Shown here: positions 4,146 to 6,637 of the stretch, piece after piece | Layout of the letters: each line of letters begins with the position of its first letter | Numbering within the stretch: position 1 is the stretch's first letter | From: Lamprocystis purpurea | GTDB taxonomy: Bacteria > Pseudomonadota > Gammaproteobacteria > Chromatiales > Chromatiaceae | Length of the DNA: 6,637 nt | Assembly (NCBI GenBank): GCA_020718945.1 | Contig: DYRB01000164.1 | Span: 1 to 6,637, forward strand | Direction: 5' to 3' | Translations under genes and position numbers: made by a program | Notes under the pieces: model-generated | What the model saw: only the letters and a program-made list of their open reading frames with translations | Told to the model about the DNA's origin: nothing | The model's database searches: none

Positions 4146-6481
4146 GAAGTAGACGAGTCCACCGGCCCGGCGGCCACGGCGTGATCCAGACCGCCCCCGG
4201 CATGGCTGATAGGCCTGTCCCGGCGCGCCTTGTCGGTGGCCAGGTGGTCGCGCACGAAGGCGACGGTCTCGTCGATCTGGTCGGCCTGGATGAGCAGCAG
4301 GTCGCCGGGCTGGGCCGCCCACAGGGCCGCCTCCACCGCGTTCTGCCAGCCGTGGATGGCCTGGACCTCCGCCACCCGGCCACCGGACCCTAGGCCCTGG
4401 TGGAACAGGGCCATGATCTCCCCGGGCAGGCGCCCGCGGACATAGTGGTCTTCGTAGAGGATCACCTGGTCGAAGGCGGCGCCGAGGATCTCCCCCTGGC
4501 GGATCATATCGATGTCGCGCCGGTCCCCGGCCGCGGAATACACCGCGATACGCCGACGGTGGGGGAAGCCCCCCAGGGCCTCGACCATGGCCAGCAGGGA
4601 CGAGGGATTGTGGCCGTAGTCGAAAATGGCGGTGGCGCCATTGACGTTGAGGACATTGAAGCGCCCCGGGCTCTTGTCCGTGTCGCCGCCGAAGGTAGCC
4701 AGGGCCGCGCCGATGGTGTCCCAGGGCAGGCCCAGGCCCCACATGCCCCCGGCACAGGCCAGGGCATTCTCGACCTGGAAGCGGACCTGCCCGCCCCGGG
4801 TCAGGGGCACGCTGGCCAGCGCGATCCGGGCGACCTCGGCCTTGCCCTCGGCCAGGACCAGGGCCCCGTCGCTCAGGAAGGCGACCCGCCCGCCGGCGCG
4901 CCTGTGGTCGGCCAGGACCGGGTTGCCCTGGTCCAGGGCGAAGAACAGCACGGACCCGCGGCACAGCCCGGCCATGGGCACCACCAATGGGTCGGCGGCG
5001 TTGAGCACCGCCGTGCCCCAGGGGGCCACGCCGCGGACCAGGGTCGCCTTGACCGCGGCGAGCTGCTCGACGGTGTCGATGCCGCCCAGGCCCAGGTGGT
5101 CGCCCTCGCCGATGTTGGTGATCACCGCCAGGTCGCAGGCGTCGAAGGCTAGGCCCTCGCGCAGTATGCCGCCGCGGGCGGTCTCCAGCACCGCCGCCTC
5201 GACCTGGGGATTGAGCAGGACCAGCCGGGCGCTCTTGGGCCCGCTGCAATCGTCGGTGTCGATGCGCCGACCGTCCAGATAGATGCCGTCGGTGCAGGTC
5301 ATGCCCACATGCAGGCCGCTCAGGGCCAGGCCGTGGGCCAGCAGGCGGGTGACGGTGGTCTTGCCGTTGGTGCCGCTGACCGCGACCACCGGGATGCGCC
5401 CGTTGCCACCGTCGGGGAACAGGGCGTCGAGCACGGCGTCGGCCACCGGCCGGTCGGTGCCGCTATCGTCCAGGCCCAGGTAGGCGTCCAGCTCAGGGCC
5501 CGCTATGACCTCGCTGACCCGCCCGCCCTGGTGCTCCAGGGGTCGGGTTGGGTCGTCCACCGCCAGGCGCACCTCGGCGATGTCCAGGCCCAGGGCGCGG
5601 GCGGCGTCCAGGGCGCGGGCCCCGACCTCCGGGTGGACCAGATGGCTGAGATTGGTGATGCGCACCGGGCCCGTGGCCCCGTTCAGGGGCTCGTAGCGGA
5701 TGACGGCGGCGAGGCGCCCGCCGGCTACCAGGACCCGGTAGTGGGCGCCCTGGACCGGGGCATCGGTGCAGCCGACGCCGACGCTGGCGAGCAGGTCCTC
5801 CATCAGGTCGCGCTCCCCGGTGACCCACTGGGCGACGACGCCGAGGCCCTGATGGCGGGGCCCCTGGCTGCGGGTGTTCAGGGTGCGTACCTGGCGGGCC
5901 CCGTAGCCCAGTTGCAGCAGCCCAGAGCCGAGCCGGCGCACGGGGATGGCGCGGGCCCGGGCGGCGCTGGCCAGGGCGGCGGCGGTAGGCGTGGGCTGGG
6001 CCGCGTCGGCGGCGACCCGCAGGTCTGCCAGGGCGGTGGCCAGATCGAAGGGCTGGTCCGCCCGCACCGCGGCGAGCAGGGCCAGGGCGGTCTCGGCACA
6101 GTCCCGGGGGACCAGCCCCCGATGGTAGGGCAGGGCGACCAGGACCAGCCCAGGCTCTGCCAGGCGCCGCACCCCCAGGCAGTCCGCGTCGCTGGCGCCC
6201 GGATCGGCACCCGGACTGGACCCCAGCCGCGCACCCAGGGCCAGGGTCAGGCGGGCGAAGGTGCCTGCCAGCCACAGTTCCAGGTCCGGACGGTCGGGGT
6301 CAGGCGGCAGGGGCGGCAGGGCGCACTCGGGCAACAGATCGGGGACCCGGACGACGGCACGCGGGCAGAGGGCTTCGATCTCCCCCCCTACAAGGCCGGA
6401 CAGGTCCAGCCACAGTTCCGCCACCGGGGTGTCGGCCCAAATGTTGATGCCCAGCAAGCTGCGCACGCGGTCGATGTCCAT
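4142..6481 (-). CDS. cphA: Cyanophycin synthetase-like protein with intact Mur-ligase half and deleted ATP-grasp core
   Basis: This 779-residue protein is a tandem paralogue of the next gene. Domains: N domain, about 1-215 (GINIWAD at 11-17); collapsed ATP-grasp remnant, about 220-355; Mur-ligase-like domain, 363-746. The Mur motifs are complete: P-loop GTNGKTT (370-376), DGIYLDGR (398-405), ETARGG (433-438), DHLGLG (461-466), ENALA (571-575), PGRFNV (605-610), DYGHNP (621-626), GDRRD (652-656). In CphA1 this domain uses ATP to attach Arg to the beta-carboxyl of backbone Asp. The ATP-grasp domain has two in-frame gaps relative to the paralogue: about 61 residues, including KPRFGNHGRG, between ERDLMEDLLASVGV (223-236) and GAHYR (245-249), and about 66 residues before ITNLSHLVHPEV (275-286). 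EVNAGPGLRMH has become EVIAGPELDAY (324-334), losing the Asn. It should not add Asp by itself. The ATG at 6481 has no strong ribosome binding site but matches the family's N-terminus. It is the first gene of the pair; the C-terminal tail after about 747 is not conserved-looking. Confidence 0.92.
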   Translation of the reverse strand: MDIDRVRSLLGINIWADTPVAELWLDLSGLVGGEIEALCPRAVVRVPDLLPECALPPLPPDPDRPDLELWLAGTFARLTLALGARLGSSPGADPGASDADCLGVRRLAEPGLVLVALPYHRGLVPRDCAETALALLAAVRADQPFDLATALADLRVAADAAQPTPTAAALASAARARAIPVRRLGSGLLQLGYGARQVRTLNTRSQGPRHQGLGVVAQWVTGERDLMEDLLASVGVGCTDAPVQGAHYRVLVAGGRLAAVIRYEPLNGATGPVRITNLSHLVHPEVGARALDAARALGLDIAEVRLAVDDPTRPLEHQGGRVSEVIAGPELDAYLGLDDSGTDRPVADAVLDALFPDGGNGRIPVVAVSGTNGKTTVTRLLAHGLALSGLHVGMTCTDGIYLDGRRIDTDDCSGPKSARLVLLNPQVEAAVLETARGGILREGLAFDACDLAVITNIGEGDHLGLGGIDTVEQLAAVKATLVRGVAPWGTAVLNAADPLVVPMAGLCRGSVLFFALDQGNPVLADHRRAGGRVAFLSDGALVLAEGKAEVARIALASVPLTRGGQVRFQVENALACAGGMWGLGLPWDTIGAALATFGGDTDKSPGRFNVLNVNGATAIFDYGHNPSSLLAMVEALGGFPHRRRIAVYSAAGDRRDIDMIRQGEILGAAFDQVILYEDHYVRGRLPGEIMALFHQGLGSGGRVAEVQAIHGWQNAVEAALWAAQPGDLLLIQADQIDETVAFVRDHLATDKARRDRPISHAGGGLDHAVAAGPVDSSTS

Positions 6482-6637
6482 GCCAGCGGGTTTCCCGAGT
6501 TGGGGTTGTGGGGACCGGGGCGCAGGGCGCCCGGCGGCCGTCGAGAGTCAGTTTTCGACCCTGTGCCCATAAGCTTGCAACTGCGAGGCTGAACCGCACC
6601 TGAACGACCACAGGGTTCAGACACAGCCACAAAGAAA
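6482..6637 (-). promoter_or_regulatory. Upstream region of the cphA-like pair
   Basis: No convincing gene is visible in these 156 bp. On the minus strand a TTGCAA hexamer (6580-6575) followed 17 nt later by CGAAAA (6557-6552) is a weak sigma70-like pair at best. A short palindrome CGGGTTTCCCG (6487-6497) sits immediately upstream of the ATG, where a Shine-Dalgarno would be expected, and no GAGG-type site is seen. The promoter most likely lies in or just beyond this stretch, but the sequence does not identify it. Confidence 0.3.
6589..6620. promoter_or_regulatory. Possible operator: inverted and direct CTGAAC half-sites
   Basis: CTGAACC (6589-6595) and GGTTCAG (6614-6620) are exact 7-bp reverse complements, and a third copy CTGAACG lies at 6600-6606 in direct orientation, 11 bp (one helical turn) from the first. 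It lies 108-139 bp upstream of the first cphA-like start codon. The arrangement suggests a binding site for a dimeric regulator, but no known consensus was recognised and the site could belong to a divergent gene beyond the window. Confidence 0.25.

Noticed and set aside
2441..4393. A 650-codon open frame on the plus strand, antisense to the cphA-like genes
   Set aside because: It has Gly/Pro/Gln/His-rich low-information composition typical of antisense frames in GC-rich coding DNA, and it crosses the intergenic palindrome and both gene ends without a recognisable domain.
4071..5249. A 392-codon minus-strand open frame overlapping the 779-aa gene in another frame
   Set aside because: Arg/Gly/Pro-rich out-of-frame translation of GC-rich codons. 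It was considered as a sign of a frameshift, but the main frame is continuous with motifs on both sides.
4142..6481. The shortened ATP-grasp domain as a sequencing error or frameshift
   Set aside because: Both gaps are multiples of three with aligned, sensible sequence on either side, so they are in-frame deletions; a simple base-calling error would have broken the frame.
5309..6592. A 427-codon open frame on the plus strand, antisense to the 779-aa gene
   Set aside because: It has the same Gln/Gly/Ala-rich antisense composition with no recognisable domain, and the opposite strand has an unmistakable enzyme family.
1..6637. tRNA or rRNA genes
   Set aside because: No cloverleaf with a T-loop GTTCRA motif in proper context and no rRNA-like stretch was seen; the gene-free stretches are short and filled by palindromes.

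Overview
The window is GC-rich throughout, with G/C-ended codons in every gene. It most resembles a high-GC gammaproteobacterium. The REP-like intergenic palindrome and the gene types would fit a purple sulfur bacterium or relative (Chromatiales), but that placement is inference; no marker gene is present.

Layout. (1) Plus strand, 1-1569: the 3' end of a DUF4129-domain gene, overlapped by 11 bp by a complete DUF4350-domain membrane protein gene. These look like the tail of an operon of the MoxR/DUF58/transglutaminase-associated type. (2) 1570-1870: a convergent intergenic region with no gene. It holds a stem-loop just after the DUF4350 stop, an 86-bp pair of inverted REP-like hairpins with a perfect inner hairpin, and another inverted repeat downstream of the minus-strand genes. 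(3) Minus strand, 6481 down to 1871: two tandem paralogues of the cyanophycin synthetase (CphA) family, transcribed in the order 4142-6481 then 1871-3961. They are separated by 180 bp that contain a 75-bp nested imperfect palindrome and a second perfect hairpin. (4) 6482-6637: the upstream region of this pair, with a possible operator made of CTGAAC half-sites.

Main point. Canonical CphA1 is one chain of about 850-900 residues: an N domain, an ATP-grasp domain that adds Asp to the backbone, and a Mur-ligase-like domain that adds Arg to the Asp side chain. Here the two paralogues have decayed in a complementary way. The first-transcribed gene (779 aa) keeps a complete Mur-ligase half (GTNGKTT P-loop, ETARGG, DHLG, PGRFNV and DYGHNP motifs) but has lost about 127 residues of its ATP-grasp domain in two in-frame deletions. 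The second gene (696 aa) keeps a complete ATP-grasp half (KPRFGNHGRG, GADHR, NLSTGG, EVNAGPGLRMH) but its P-loop reads GGGEATA, its ETARGG and DHLG motifs are gone, and its C-terminal Mur lobe is absent. Together they contain one intact copy of each catalytic domain. The simplest reading is a two-subunit (split) cyanophycin synthetase, with one Asp-adding and one Arg-adding subunit. An alternative is that the second gene is a CphA2-like dipeptide polymerase.
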